From Epichloe hybrida (lineage: Eukaryota; Ascomycota; Sordariomycetes; Hypocreales; Clavicipitaceae): 64,000 bases of DNA. Numbering within the stretch: position 1 is the first letter of the stretch; each line of letters starts with the position of its first letter. The stretch is from contig JAFEKR010000001.1 of assembly GCA_019022495.1 (NCBI GenBank), positions 3,472,001 to 3,536,000 on the forward strand, written 5' to 3'. The notes beneath the pieces are model-generated. The model ran no database searches. It was not told where the DNA came from and saw nothing but the letters and a program-made list of their open reading frames with translations. Shown here one piece after another: positions 23,215 to 35,655 of this stretch. Both the position numbers and the translations under genes were made by a program.

Positions 23215-26200
23215 ATGCCGGCCAAGTGTCGGAATGACACGGACAACATGTCGGCCAAGTGCGGGAATGACAAGCAAGATCGCCCAAGCTCTGCAGACAC
23301 CACATCGGTCTACAACGAAGAGGTTGTCGATGGAATCACGTTCTCTGCGTCTGGGGCCGGAATCGTGTCCCTTGACGATGTCGCCGCTGTCCATGTGCAG
23401 ATGCGGCATCTTTCTGTGTCGGTCAACACCGCACCGTCGTGGTTTGAGCCGGGCGCGTATCAAGGCTTATTTGCCGCCAAGTCCAAGGCGACTCCCTGCA
23501 TAAAGTACCTATTACATTCAGTCGCGGCCGACCTTGAACCTGGAACTTTGACGGCTATCATCGGTGGTAGCGGCTCGGGTAAGTCCACGTTATTGAACAC
23601 CATGGCTGAGCGCATCACGAGTTCGCGGCTCAGCCAGAAGGGCACCGTCACTTTCAATGGTCGAGCTGGGGTTCACAACGTCCGACATGCATATGTCATG
23701 CAGCAAGATATTCTGCTGCCGTCGTTGACAGTGCGCGAGACACTACATTACTCGGCCGCCCTGCGACTTCCGCCGTCGACCTCTCAGGAGAACAGGAATC
23801 GAGTGGTAGAAGAGGTAATTCTCGAGTTGGGCTTGAAGGAGTGCGCAAACACTAGGATTGGAAACAGCTCACACCGTGGTTGCTCTGGAGGAGAAAAGAG
23901 ACGAGTCAGCATTGGTGTACAACTACTCGCCAATCCATCCGTCTTGTTCCTGGACGAGCCGACAACGGGACTAGATGCTACAAGTGCCTACCAGCTCGTA
24001 CGAACTCTCAAAAATCTGGCTACAAAAGGCCGCACCATCATTACAACGATCCACCAGCCTCGGTCCGAGATATGGAATCTGTTCGACAATCTGATTGTCT
24101 TATCCAAAGGCGGCTCCGTCTACGCCGGCTCGATTGCCGATTGTATTCCCTGGTTCAGGCGTGGTGGATACTCTTTGCCGCCATTCGTCAACCCTGCCGA
24201 GTATATCATCGACGTGGCGGCGGTAGACAATCGGACCCCCGAGCTAGAACAAGAGACAACGGCGAGGGTAGATGGCTTGAAGACGGCCTGGAAACAAGAG
24301 AGCGCCAGACGACATCCGGCCCTGGCCGACACTGTCGATACCAGAGGTCGGAAACAAGGGTCAATGGCCAAGACTCATGCTGGCCTCATCCGTCAACTGC
24401 GTGTCCTCACTGACCGGACCCTCAGAGTAACGTACCGTGATCCACTTGGAATGACAGCATCCATATTGCAGGCAGTTCTCATGGGCGTCGTCACGGGGTA
24501 CATCTTCTTCGACCTGGGCCGTGATCAAGCTGGTATTCGATCCAGACAGGGAGGCTTGTATACCGCTGCTGGGCTACAAGGCTACCTGGTCCTTCTCTTC
24601 GAGGTCTATCGCATGACGATTGATATCCCGAATTTCGACAGGGAATCTTCCGACAACTGTGTCAACGCCCTCCCTTTTGTTCTTTCGCGACGACTTGCCC
24701 GTTTGCCGACGGAAGATTTTCCGGTGCCCTTTCTTTTCGCAGTCTTGGTGTATTTCATGGCTGGTTTTGAGCGGACCGCGAGCAAGTTCCTCATCTTCTT
24801 TGCCATAACGATTATCAATCATTATGTCGCCGTAATGTGCGCCATGACCTGCGTAGTCGCTGTGCGGCACTTTGCGGGCGCCAGTTTGATTGCGAATCTT
24901 GCATTTACCATCCAGAGTATTGCCTGCGGAATATTTGTTCAAGTAAACACTATCCCGGTTTACGTCCGGTGGCTCAAATGGACAGCATACAATGTGAGCG
25001 AGAAATCTCAAAGGCATATCACCTTATTCACGACGACGACAACCAGAAGCTAACACTTGCGTCAAGTTCTACGCTTTCAGCGCGTATGCGGGCAATGAAT
25101 TTGAAGGTAACTTTTATGACTGCCCATATCCGGGCGGTCGTTCAAACCCAGCTTGTAGACAGTACGACGGCAACTATGTCATGGAATCACTCGGCTTTCC
25201 CAGTAATTGGGTCGCTCGCCCCATCGTCATTCTCGCATCGTTCATCGGGTTGTTCTTCAGCCTGTCGGTACTTGGACTGCATTTCATAAAAGTCGAGATG
25301 AACATGACTCGTTCTCGTACTTCCGACACAGATCTGTCGGCCGGCAAAGAGAAGATGTCGGCGCGGCCGATTTCAGAAGTCCGGGCCATCGACCTCGGTC
25401 TGGAAAACTTCGCACTTGGTCTCGAAAAGAGAAACGTGTTTGGTAAAAAGCTGCCACCAAGGACTATCCTGCATCCATTGACGACAAACTTCCAAGCTGG
25501 GGTGTTGAACGTGATCATGGGTCCTTCGGGCAGTGGGAAGACATCGCTCTTGAACGCCATGGCTCTGCGGCTGCGGAACTCGGTCGGCACCAAATACAAG
25601 CCGTCTGGCAAACTTAACTTCAACGGAGCTTTGCCGTCCGACTCTGTGGTCCGCTCCGTCTGCTCATATGTCTGCCAGGACGACGATGCCCTACTTCCGT
25701 CCTTGACTGTGCGAGAAACACTGCGCTTTGCTGCTGGTCTCCGACTTCCTTCTTTTATGAGTACGGAAGAGAAATTCAGACGAGCAGAAGACGTTCTGAT
25801 GAAGATGGGCTTGAAGGACTGTGCAAGCAACTTGATAGGAAGCGACATGATCAAGGGCATCTCCGGCGGTGAAAAGCGACGTGTCTCCATCGGCGTTCAG
25901 GTGCTCACGGATCCTCGTATTCTTTTGCTGGATGAACCTACGTCAGGCTTGGACGCATTCACGGCCAGCTCCATCATGGAAGTGCTCGAGGGACTGGCAA
26001 ACGAAGGACGTACTCTGATTCTGACAATTCATCAAGCCCGGTCAGACCTGTTCAAGCATTTCGGAAACGTCCTGTTGCTTGCGAGAGGAGGGTTCCCCGT
26101 CTACGCCGGTTCTTCGAAACGAATGCTTGCATATTTTGGACGACACGGGTACGAATGCCCTACGCATACAAACCCAGCTGATTTCGCACTCGATATGATC

Positions 26201-27403
26201 ACTGTAGATCTACAACAAGACGACCGCGAGGTGGAGAGCCGCGATAGGGTTGAACGATTGATCCAACACTGGCGCCAAGGCGGAGCCGAGGAAATCCAGA
26301 GGACAACGGAGCGACGACTGTCCGGCATCCAAGAAGCTGATGAGCCGAGTGAGAAGTTGGCTCGGTCTGAACGCCAAGAAGAGGACGTCGGCGGTGAACA
26401 TGCGACGGCGACAGACAATCTGCCAGGCTCGCTTAGACCCGAGGAGAGCAACGGACCGCAGGGGATCCCACCGCGGCGCTCAATCAATAAGGCGAAGCTA
26501 TCCACTCCCGCCGAGCTCGGCGCTCTCGTGCGCAAACGAGCCTCCATCTTCACGGCATTGCCGCTCCTCCTCCGGCGAGCCATGATCAACACCCGCAGAC
26601 AGCCGCAGCTCGTATTGGCCCGCACCATGCAAGTCGTCGGGCTTGCGGTCGTCTTTACGCTCTTCTTTGCCCCAGTCGGCAACGACTACTTCGCCGTACA
26701 AACCCGCATGGGCTTTGTTCAACAGATCGGAGCGTTCTACTTCGTGGGCATGCTGCAGAACGTCGCCGTTTATCCCAACGAGAGGGATGTCTTCTACCGA
26801 GAAGATGACGACGGCGTGTACACAGTGGATGCATTCCTCGCATCGTACACGCTCATCGAAGTGCCCTTTGAGATTCTCAGCTGTCTCATATTCGGGCTTC
26901 TGGCCGCTCTCGCCGTGGGACTTCCCAGAACAGTCCCCATGTACTTTGTTTCCACCTTTGCCTGCTTCGGCGTCGTGTCTTGCGGAGAAAGTCTCGGAAT
27001 CATATTCAACACACTGATAGGACACGCCGGCTTTGCAGTCAACATCATGGGCATATTCCTCTCCGTGGCAAACTCCATAGCTGGTGTTCTCTCCATCGAC
27101 ATGCCAGATCTGTTCAAGGCAGTCAATTACCTGTCTCCGATTCGGTACGCGACTCGGTCCGTGGCGCCGTATTCTCTGCGCGACGTAAAGTTCACTTGTA
27201 CCGACGAGCAGCGACTGGCTGGCGGGAGCTGTCCAATCGAGACGGGAACGCAAGTCCTGGATCTGTACAACTTCAACGTCGATCCTGTTGTCAACGTGGC
27301 GTGTTTGGCGGCGTGCATCGTGGCATACAGGGTGATGGCTTGGCTGCTCTTGAGGGTCATGAGGGCAAGACGGACGGATAGAAAGAGACGGCAGGAAGCG
27401 TGA
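23215..27403 (+). CDS. Full-length ABCG (White-type) ABC transporter
   Basis: Two exons (23215-24993, 25067-27403) separated by a 73 bp intron with GTGAGC donor, GCTAAC branch and AAG acceptor; 1371 residues. Layout is NBD-TMD-NBD-TMD. The first half has Walker A GGSGSGKST (117-125), signature CSGGEKRR, Walker B VLFLDEP and the H-loop TTIHQP. The second half has Walker A GPSGSGKTS (745-753), signature ISGGEKRR, Walker B ILLLDEP and LTIHQAR. Both ATP sites look intact. NBD-first order and White-type signatures place it in fungal ABCG exporters (pigment, lipid or drug efflux) rather than the ABCB or ABCC types. Splicing fuses the first TMD to an extracellular loop rich in Cys (YDCPYPGG..ACRQY). 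The N-terminus has an imperfect duplication (MPAKCRND / MSAKCGND), so Met12 is an alternative start. Confidence 0.93.
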
Positions 27404-29898
27404 TGGTATTTGTACTTGGTATGAAAAGTAAGGAGGGAGATGCCCAGTTGTAATTATGAGAGAGTAAAATACCGACAGATTTAACTCGGGTACAATGAAT
27501 GCGCGGCGGTTTTACCCCGGAACATACCCCCACAGAATTAAAGTCCTGTTTACAGAATGTTGGCCAGGAGAGTAGTGGTCTCCATCATGGCGGCCGGTCT
27601 ATTGTCAATAACTCCCTCGTTTGTACTGTCTGCCGAACTTGTAAACACTGTGCACGCTAACAAGTTTTGCATTGTACCTTGATGAAGTCGTTCTAGAACA
27701 ACTGGGGTACGGGGATGGCCCCATATTCCATATTCGTAGGCATTAGGATTGTTAACATGTCCCGGCACCTGTATTATTGACCAACGAAATGTGGCTGTTG
27801 TATTCCCCAAGGTGACTTAGGTGAGCATGGGCCGATGCATACTCGCTGGGGCCGAGTAGCGAGCAAGGCTCGGCTCCGGCGTTCCGGACGGGATGCAAGG
27901 AAGTTCAACTGGTTGCTTGCGCATCCGGGGAAGTGGACGGGAGAGGGTTGGATGCAGCATCGAGGATGGCAATGTCTGAAGGTCATTTAGATTGACATTG
28001 TCAACGGCCAATGAAGTGTAATGCTGTACCAACATACATCCATCCGTAGCGCCCGGATCAGCACAAGGTCGACCCTGCATGTCGCATCGCGCACACTGAG
28101 AAGGAGTCAATGTTTGACAACTACCCGTGCTCCGCACTTGAGGTGAACATGGAGAGCCGATGTTGGCCGTCGCGAAAGACATGTACCCTTGTCTATCTTC
28201 AGAAAGGGGCCACTTCGGGAGTCACGTGGTGGTCCAGAAGCAGGGGCCACTGATCGACAGACTCGCCATTGGGGGGCACCCACTACTCCCCGCAATCGTG
28301 GCCCCTCCCCTCCAGTCGCGCCTGCCATCTTGAAAAAAAAAAAAAAAAACTTGGTCATGCGGCCCCTTTTCGAGAATTTTGGTCCCTCTTGCATTCCAGC
28401 ATTCCAGTCCACAGTGTCGAGCTGACAGTGTCAGCACAGACGCGTCCGTCAGCACAGACCAGAACAGACTCTGTTAGCCCGTCTTCTGGACGTCGCACAG
28501 CTCTGCATTCTGCACTACTCAGCAAGCGAACCTCGACCCCATGTCCCCTCATCCACGTCCCGTCCATGCAAATGTGCCATGCCGGGAGGCGTACATGTAC
28601 TACTGCCCGGCAGCCCGGCCCCCAACTGGCAAGGCCATCTGCGCGGTGTAACTAGGCAACTTCAAGGTGGCTGGACCGTGGTTCACCATCAGGCAACAGA
28701 ATAACATAATGATAGGCCGAAGGCTTGCTGTTTGCTTTTGGGAGAAGAGGGTGGCACGACTTTGGCGCAGGGCGATCAGTCAAAGTGTTCGCAAGAAGGC
28801 GTTGTCGCAGGAGATGTGTGTGGCTGGCGCCCGGCGCAGAGCAGCCGTTTAATCTCTCCGGATCACGCCTCACACCAGAGAACTAACTTTAAATAGCAGC
28901 ACCGTACGGAGTACTCCGAACTGAACGCAGCAGATATCACCGCAAGAAGAGGATCACGGGTCAGAGCCAGGAACGGTCGAGTGGCCAATTATTACTGAGT
29001 CCCTGACTCGCAGCCGTCCGCTACAAGTCGAGCTGTTATTGTTCTAGTTCGACAAGTCGAACTCCGTCCCTGGCATGTGGTCGGCGCGCAGTCGGTCCAT
29101 TCATCGTCGTGGAAATTCTGCTGCCTGGCCGCATCCGGCTGCAATGGCCCATTCAGGCCCATTGACCAACAGATCAACATGTCAGAGGGACAACTAGATT
29201 CCCCTGTCCGCCCACCTAATGTGATCACTGACGAGACTACACGGAGGACTATGTACACGGAGCATTCCACCGTTCCAGCCCAACCCCGCTTATCCATCCA
29301 TCTTGACGTTTCGAGGATGCTGGGGTGCGGGGATGCGGACCCATTGCGGAGAGACAGCCGGAGCTGTTCCGTTTTCTATTCCCTCAACAAGCCTCTCTCG
29401 TGCCTCTCTCGTGCCTCCCACGCGGGGCGAGGAGCGACGGAGGTCCAGTACCAACAGTTGATCCAGCCAAGATGAGAAACTGTCCGTTCTTGGGCCCCAG
29501 CAGCCTTGTTCAATTTGCTGCATCCACACTTGTCATACAAGGGGAAAAAAAAAAAACCCGTTCCGCCTGCATGAGGGTGGCGTCCCCCAGGGTCTGTGGT
29601 CACTTCGACCTGTTTGTTGGTTGTAAGCCGAGCTGTACGGAGTAGCGTAGCAAAAATGCGGCTGACAAGGGTCGCCGGCTCGTTTTGCTCGATCGACATG
29701 GCCATTGTCTGCCTGCCGCTTTGGTATCCATTGTTGGCCATCTGTCTCTGACTACTTTAACTCGAGGACCCCCCCCCCCCCCTTCCTTGACGACTGCAGA
29801 CAGTGATCAGAGCAGCATCGGCCAATTCACAAGTCGCTTACACGCAAGAGACCAGAAGATCAAACCACATTTTGATCTGAAGCTCTCCACCAGCCACC
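27404..29898. other. 2.5 kb intergenic stretch without a supported gene
   Basis: Open frames here are short and overlap on both strands without recognisable domains. The stretch contains a poly-A run (about 28334-28349), a poly-A run (about 29544-29555), a poly-C run (about 29770-29783) and a palindrome TACGGAGTACTCCG at 28905-28918. The last 100 bp are likely the leader of the MFS gene. Confidence 0.55.
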
Positions 29899-32453
29899 AT
29901 GGCAGACCTTTAGTCAGTGACTCAGTACACCTTCGCCTCGGCGCCTGGACTCGGCATCGAGACGAGGCCATCACGAACTAACACACATCCCCAGCCACGA
30001 ATCCAAAACGGTTCGCGACGAGCACCTGGAGGAAAAGGGTGTCTCGCACGCCGAGCAGGCTGACATTCATCACAATCTCGAGGCCAAGTGAGTAGCTGAA
30101 GATCCGGGCGTCCCTCGAGCCATTTCGTGGCTCACGTATGCTGACCTCCATCAACAGGATTCGCAATCCTTTACAGGGCATACCCAGGGAGCAGCTGATG
30201 CAAGATGTAGAGCTCTTCGCTCAGAAGAATGGCCTCCAGGAACACTCTGCGATGCTGAGGAAGGGTGCTCTAGTAGCCCAGGATCCCACCGACATTCACA
30301 ACATTGACGGCCCCGAGAAGCTTTCTAGCAGGGAACTCGAAGTCCTCACTGAGGAAGTCACACACAAATGGCGAATGCCAATGCGACTATTTTTGACCAT
30401 TTTCACTTGCTCCATTGGTGCTGCCGTGCAGGGTTGGGATCAGACGGGCAGCAATGGAGCCAACATCTTCTTCCCGGCATACTATGGAATCGGCGGAACA
30501 TCGACCAACGACAAGCTCATCGTTGGTCTCATCAACGCTGGTCCTTATATCGGTTCTGCGTAAGTCTGACGGATCGCTGTCATGCCCCCGCGTCTGACAA
30601 TTCTCTGGAAATACGCGACTGACAAGCTTCTAGTCTCCTCGGCTGCTGGCTGTCTGACCCATTGAATAACTACTTCGGACGTCGAGGAACCATTTTCTTT
30701 TCTGCTCACTTCTGCATCTGGCCGGTGATTGGATCAGCTCTGTGCCACACCTGGCAGCAGCAGCTCGCATGTCGTATTCTGATGGGTATCGGCATGGGCG
30801 CGAAAGCTTCGACTGTGCCAATTTACGCCGCTGAGAATGCTCCTGCTTCTATCCGAGGTGCTCTGGTCATGTCCTGGCGTAAGTAATCCTGACGTATCGT
30901 GGAAATGTGTGGAGAGGCTGACATGATCCCTTAGAGATGTGGACTGCTTTTGGTATCATGTTGGGCACGGCCGTCAACCTGGCTGTTTTCAAGCTTGCTG
31001 GGCCATTGAACTGGAGACTCATGCTTGGTATGTCAACTCGTAAACTGCTCACTCTCGATTTGTTACATCACTGACAGAGACCTGCAGGTGCTCCTTTTAT
31101 CCCCGCTGTTCCTTTGATGGTTCTCATCTATCTTTGTCCCGAATCTCCCCGTTGGTACATGAAGAAGGGCCGATATCAGGAAGCCTGGAAGTCTTTGATG
31201 GTCCTTCGCCGAGACCCCATTCAAGTTGCCCGAGATCTTTACTACATTAGCGCACAGCTCGAGATTGAGCAAGCACTCATCGGTCGCACCAACTATGTGT
31301 CTCGCTTCACTCAGCTTTTCACCATTCCCCGTGTCAGACGAGCCAACTTGGCTGCCTTTGTCGTCATGATTGCTCAACAGATGTGCGGTATGTTTTTGGA
31401 TCATTTATTCTACGGTGATCGAGGGTCAAGATGAAGAGCACCCGTCCGCTAACTTTGCCAGGCATCAACATTATCGCTTTCTACTCGACGACCATTTTCG
31501 AGCAGGCTTTCAAGAACGACCCAAACAAGCAATTCAAGGCCATGATTGGCTCTTTTGGCTTCGGTCTGGTGAACTGGCTATTCGCTTTCCCCGCCTTCTT
31601 CACCATCGATTCTGTAAGTATGCAGCATTGCACAGTGCTTTCGCCTGGGCTAACAAAAAAATAGTTTGGTCGACGAAGCTTGCTCCTGTTCACCTTCCCA
31701 CAGATGGTCAGTTACCTTATTCTTATCCCAAGACGAACGACTTGTCCTGACACGCAATAGTTCTGGACGCTGCTTGCTGCCGGTCTTTGCACCCTCATTG
31801 ATGAAGAAGGCCCCATGAAGGAGGCCCGAACAGGCTTGGTTTGTCTGTTTGTCTTCCTGTTCGGCGGTCAGTATTCCTTGCCCCATCTTTGATCTACCTC
31901 TGGACTGCCTTTAACACCCGTCATTTAGCCTTTTACTCCCCTGGTGAAGGTCCGGTGCCTTTTACATACAGTGCGGAGGTCTACCCCTTGTCCCATCGTG
32001 AGACCGGTATGGGTTTCGCTGTTGCCACATGTCTTTTCTGGGTAAGTGAACAACAGTTCAATAAACAATCATCCATTTCATGATGCGACGGGTGTAACTA
32101 ATGTACCACAGGCTGCGGTTTTGGGGATCACGTTCCCATTCCTGCTCGAACGTCTCGATACTATCGGGGCATTTTCCTTGTACGCGGGGTTCAATGTCGT
32201 CGCCTTTGTCATGATTTTCTTCTGGGTTCCGGAAACCATGCAGCGCACTTTGGAAGAGCTTGACTGGGTCTTTGGCGTCCCGACTCGAAAGTTCGCCAAG
32301 TACCAGCTGACTGTTGCCCTTCCCTGGTGGTTCAAGAGATACGTCTTCTTCCGACGCAACGCCACCAAGGAGCCTCTGTATCACTTTGAGAAGGTCGCAA
32401 TGAGTGCCCGAAAGGACTCAGTTGCCAACCAGAACATGGTTCACTCAGACTAA
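29899..32453 (+). CDS. MFS sugar/polyol transporter (11 exons)
   Basis: Exons: 29899-29912, 29995-30087, 30158-30559, 30634-30878, 30935-31027, 31088-31387, 31462-31613, 31665-31706, 31761-31866, 31929-32041 and 32112-32453. All ten introns are 51-82 bp, GT..AG, and keep the frame; the protein has 633 residues. The short 14 nt first exon starts in a CCACCATGG context. Sugar-porter marks: [10 protein letters not shown] after TM1, [22 protein letters not shown] after TM6, [13 protein letters not shown] in TM7, FGRRSLL, and [16 protein letters not shown] near the end. About 12 membrane segments with long cytosolic ends predict a plasma-membrane proton symporter for a sugar, oligosaccharide or inositol-like polyol. 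The substrate cannot be read from sequence. Confidence 0.92.
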
Positions 32454-33456
32454 AACTCACGACTCGGTTCTCAGTGAACAGATCCTAGCAAAGTTTTGCG
32501 CAGGCCTCTATGGCTAGTGGCAACACAAGATGGCCAGTAAAATTCTGGCTCCGATACCCAACTGCTGTCTAGGACGAATGGACGAATGGATGCCCACGAC
32601 GTCGATGGCGGGAACAAACTTCATGACTGATTTTTTAGCTATATCTTACGACCGTTCAGCATCATGCGAGATGTACGAGATGTAGTTCGCTTTTGAGAAC
32701 CTGTCCATATTGTTCAAGATTCATGTAGACAGTAAATATCATCTATTTTCGAGTACCAAGACGAATAAACGCATTGATGAGCCTCAGCCCAGCCTTGTCG
32801 CTGGCCGTGAAGCCATGTATTTGTTGTACGAACCGGTGGCGTGGACCGCATTGCCGCCCACAATCTGTTACATCGTGCTCGATAGAATACCGGCAGCTCG
32901 ACTCGACACCGAGACAGCGACTCACACGCGCCCTCGGCATCGGCCACGTTGGCTCAAGAGAATGGACCTGCGTAGGTGGGCCCTGAGGGCAGAAGTTGGG
33001 AGACGACGTTGATAATTCTCAATTGGATTGCCCCATCTTGGGGAGGGTTCGAAAAAAAAAAAAAAAAGAGTAGCTTGTGAGAAGTCGAAAGATTTGATTC
33101 AATCCACTTTTGTCAAAGGAGGAAATGGGAAACACAGTTACGATAACACCCCTATCTGATGCCGTCACCCACGAAAACATTTAACATGTCGTTCTCATCT
33201 TCCAGTCTTCAAAACACCTGGCATGGAATAATAACGTGGCGAGCTGGCCTCCTCGTGTAAGTCGTTGCTACTAATCACTCTCCATCTGACAATGACTGCG
33301 CCTCGCCCCTTGCCAAGAGATGAAAATACCTCATCATCAGAAAGAGCGGGCATCAAGGGGGGAAAAAAGCAAATAAACCCAGATCCGACAGTCGTTTGAA
33401 ACTGCCTTCCGTACGATCCCAGAATCTCACGTCGCAACTCGAGCCAAACTCAACAT
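32454..33456. other. Intergenic between convergent genes
   Basis: Contains a poly-A run at about 33051-33066. Short overlapping frames at 32710-33012 on both strands show no domain. No gene is supported. Confidence 0.5.
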
Positions 33457-34230
33457 TCAGTCTTTGCAGAACCACAAGCACACAACGGGCTTTTCGCGCG
33501 GATTGCCCGTTCGAGTCGCGTCCCACCCAATTTCTTTGATGGATTTCTTCAGCAGATCCTTGCTGGCACCATTGACTTCCAGCCCCTTGTACCACTTCCC
33601 GCCACCGGCACTCTGGATCTCAAACACCTTGTTCTTCTTGCTCACTGGGTTCGTACAGCCGAAGCCCTTCAGCAATTCTTCGAGCGTCGTGTTGCATGGG
33701 ATATGGACGGCTTTGAACGGGAGCTGCGCCGTCGCAGGCAGCTGCCAAGGTGGAATGTTGGAGCGGAAAATATGGGCCTTGGTGTGCTCGGCAGCAAAGA
33801 ACAGATTGTAGCCAGGCTCGCAGCCTACACCTCCTGTGGAATTGGTCATTTGGGCGGCGGGCATCGTGGGATCGATCGCGGGCCAAGGCTGGGCTTGGCG
33901 TGGGAGGATGTTTCCCGTCCCGTTGGGCTGGTAAGAGAATGTCTGCTGGGCGTAATAGCCGCCGGTCGTGCCCTGAGGGGCAAAGGCAGAGGTCATGGGA
34001 ATCCCAGCTGGAGGAGCAGCTGGGGTTCCGGGGTTTCCTAGGGGATACATCCCGTAAGTCATGCTGGCCCATGGATTGTGGTGAGGATAAGTACCAAAGT
34101 TCTGTCCCGGCCCGCCAGAATGATAGATATAGGGCTGGCCTTGGCCAGGGACAGGGGCTCCGAAGGGAGCAAAGTTGGGACGTGTGCCGCTGGGGTCGCG
34201 GCCCGTGACTGGATTCCAACCTCCAGGCAT
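33457..34230 (-). CDS. Conserved fungal protein with Pro/Gly-rich N-terminus
   Basis: A single-exon gene of 257 residues. The first about 130 residues are rich in Gly, Pro, Tyr and Asn (intrinsically disordered). The last about 120 residues look folded: a YNLFFAAEHTKAHIF segment, then IPPWQLP, ELLKGFGC, WYKGLEVNG and a C-terminal KPVVCLWFCKD. I recognise the pattern as typical of uncharacterised filamentous-ascomycete proteins but know no function. The start is the first Met of the frame. A second minus-strand gene lies only about 80 bp upstream. Confidence 0.78.
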   Translation of the reverse strand: MPGGWNPVTGRDPSGTRPNFAPFGAPVPGQGQPYIYHSGGPGQNFGTYPHHNPWASMTYGMYPLGNPGTPAAPPAGIPMTSAFAPQGTTGGYYAQQTFSYQPNGTGNILPRQAQPWPAIDPTMPAAQMTNSTGGVGCEPGYNLFFAAEHTKAHIFRSNIPPWQLPATAQLPFKAVHIPCNTTLEELLKGFGCTNPVSKKNKVFEIQSAGGGKWYKGLEVNGASKDLLKKSIKEIGWDATRTGNPREKPVVCLWFCKD

Positions 34231-34308
34231 TGCTGCTCTTCCGTCGTGGCTTTTGGGAGAATTGGGCCGAGGAGCCGAGGGATTTGATGAAAATTATGTT
34301 AAGAGGAA

Positions 34309-34962
34309 TCAGAAGTGGGACTGCCAGGTGTGTATCCAGCGACGTAAATGAGGATCAAATCTCGCCTGCCAATGTCCAGGTACTGGTCCTTGTATGACAG
34401 GATCCCAGATCGGGGGGAAGTCGTAGGCGTTGCTTGGGGTAGAGGGTATGTAACTTGGGAAAGATTGAGAATCCTGTTCAAGGGATGAACTTGCAACCAA
34501 GTCTTGCGTTTCCTCTGTTGTTGAATTGGCTTCTATTTGAAGTTAGCTATCTGGCCGGGAACTCGCATCACACCAAGACACAGCATATTTTTGATTAGGG
34601 CAGCACAAGCTCGCAATCACCCAGTCGCTAGCAAACATAGGGGCAGACCGTAGACCATGATATGACTCACCAGACTGTAGATCTTCACTGCCTCCGTGGT
34701 ACGACTCGTCAGTGTTGTCGCTGTATTCTGAGTCCGAATCGATGTCCAGTTGAGCAATAAAGATCTCTGTGCTCCACAGAGGTTGATCTCGGCTGTCGAA
34801 AAAGGTCCCAACAATGATCCACGCCCAGCTTGAGGTGTCTTCACATTCCAGATATTGCGTGATGATGAGTTTGGCTGCTGAAGCAGGAAGGAAATCGCTG
34901 TCTACCTCGACTGTCCTTTCCAAGACTGGTACCGTTGACATGAGGTTGAATGTAACCTTCAC
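34309..34962 (-). CDS. Hypothetical protein, 5' end unresolved
   Basis: Two exons are clear. The 3' exon is 34532-34309. The preceding exon ends at 34671, joined across a 138 bp intron with GTGAGT donor, GCTAAC branch and ATAG acceptor, in frame. The upstream exon encodes a folded-looking stretch (VPVLERTVEVDSDFLP, then SSWAWIIVGTFFD) and an acidic tail (DIDSDSEYSDN). The last exon encodes a Pro/Ser-rich region ending GHWQARFDPHLRRWIHTW. In this frame a stop lies just upstream of 34962, so translation starts at the Met near 34938 or more exons lie further up. An open frame at 35465-35091 and a TACTAAAC branch-like site near 35010 suggest upstream exons, but I could not find a clean splice. 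Function unknown. Confidence 0.55.
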
Positions 34963-35655
34963 TCACGCTCGCAACGGCAGTTGTGATGAACAAGTCGTTT
35001 AGTAGAACTGTATTGAAGGGGGAATTTGGTTCCATTTGAACAAGACAGAGCCCAAAGCCCGCTGATTGTGTACCGGGATGGGAGACGTGATCAACATCTG
35101 ACATGTTCAGATGAAGGGAAAGCAATAGCTGATTGATCACTCAGACCAGGTCGGCAAACATGTGATATGCTCCGTGAATCAATCGTGGATGCGGAAAGGT
35201 CATTGACCAAGTTCTGCATCCCGCAAATGTACCAGAACGGTGTACCAGTCCATCTGTCTTGATCACGCGCGAGTAAATCGAGAGAATGGACGACACGTAA
35301 GCATATGATCATCACGCGGAAATTTCTCCCACGATGATTGGGCTCGTAGCTTCCGGTCAAGTTGTTATTCACAGTGCGGGTGGAATCATCTGATGAGTTT
35401 GGTGATTTGTTGTGAACCACATTTGGTCCAGCAAACGTCGAGTTGTCGGGACGGTGTTGTTCCAAAGCCGCAGATGCACACGCACTGGATACTGAGATTT
35501 GGTATGCAGGACTAACTCAGTTCAGAACATATCCTTATTCGGAGTGGTCAGATTCGAAGCCATCGTTTTGCTGTGAACGCCTCGCATCAACGCAATCCTC
35601 CAATGGTGAATGTAGCATCACCTGTGGAGGAGATGATTTCATGTGTCGTGTCTGC

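Noticed and set aside
27817..28182. 121-codon minus-strand frame in the ABC-MFS gap
   Set aside because: No domain or signal peptide, and no splice or neighbour support.
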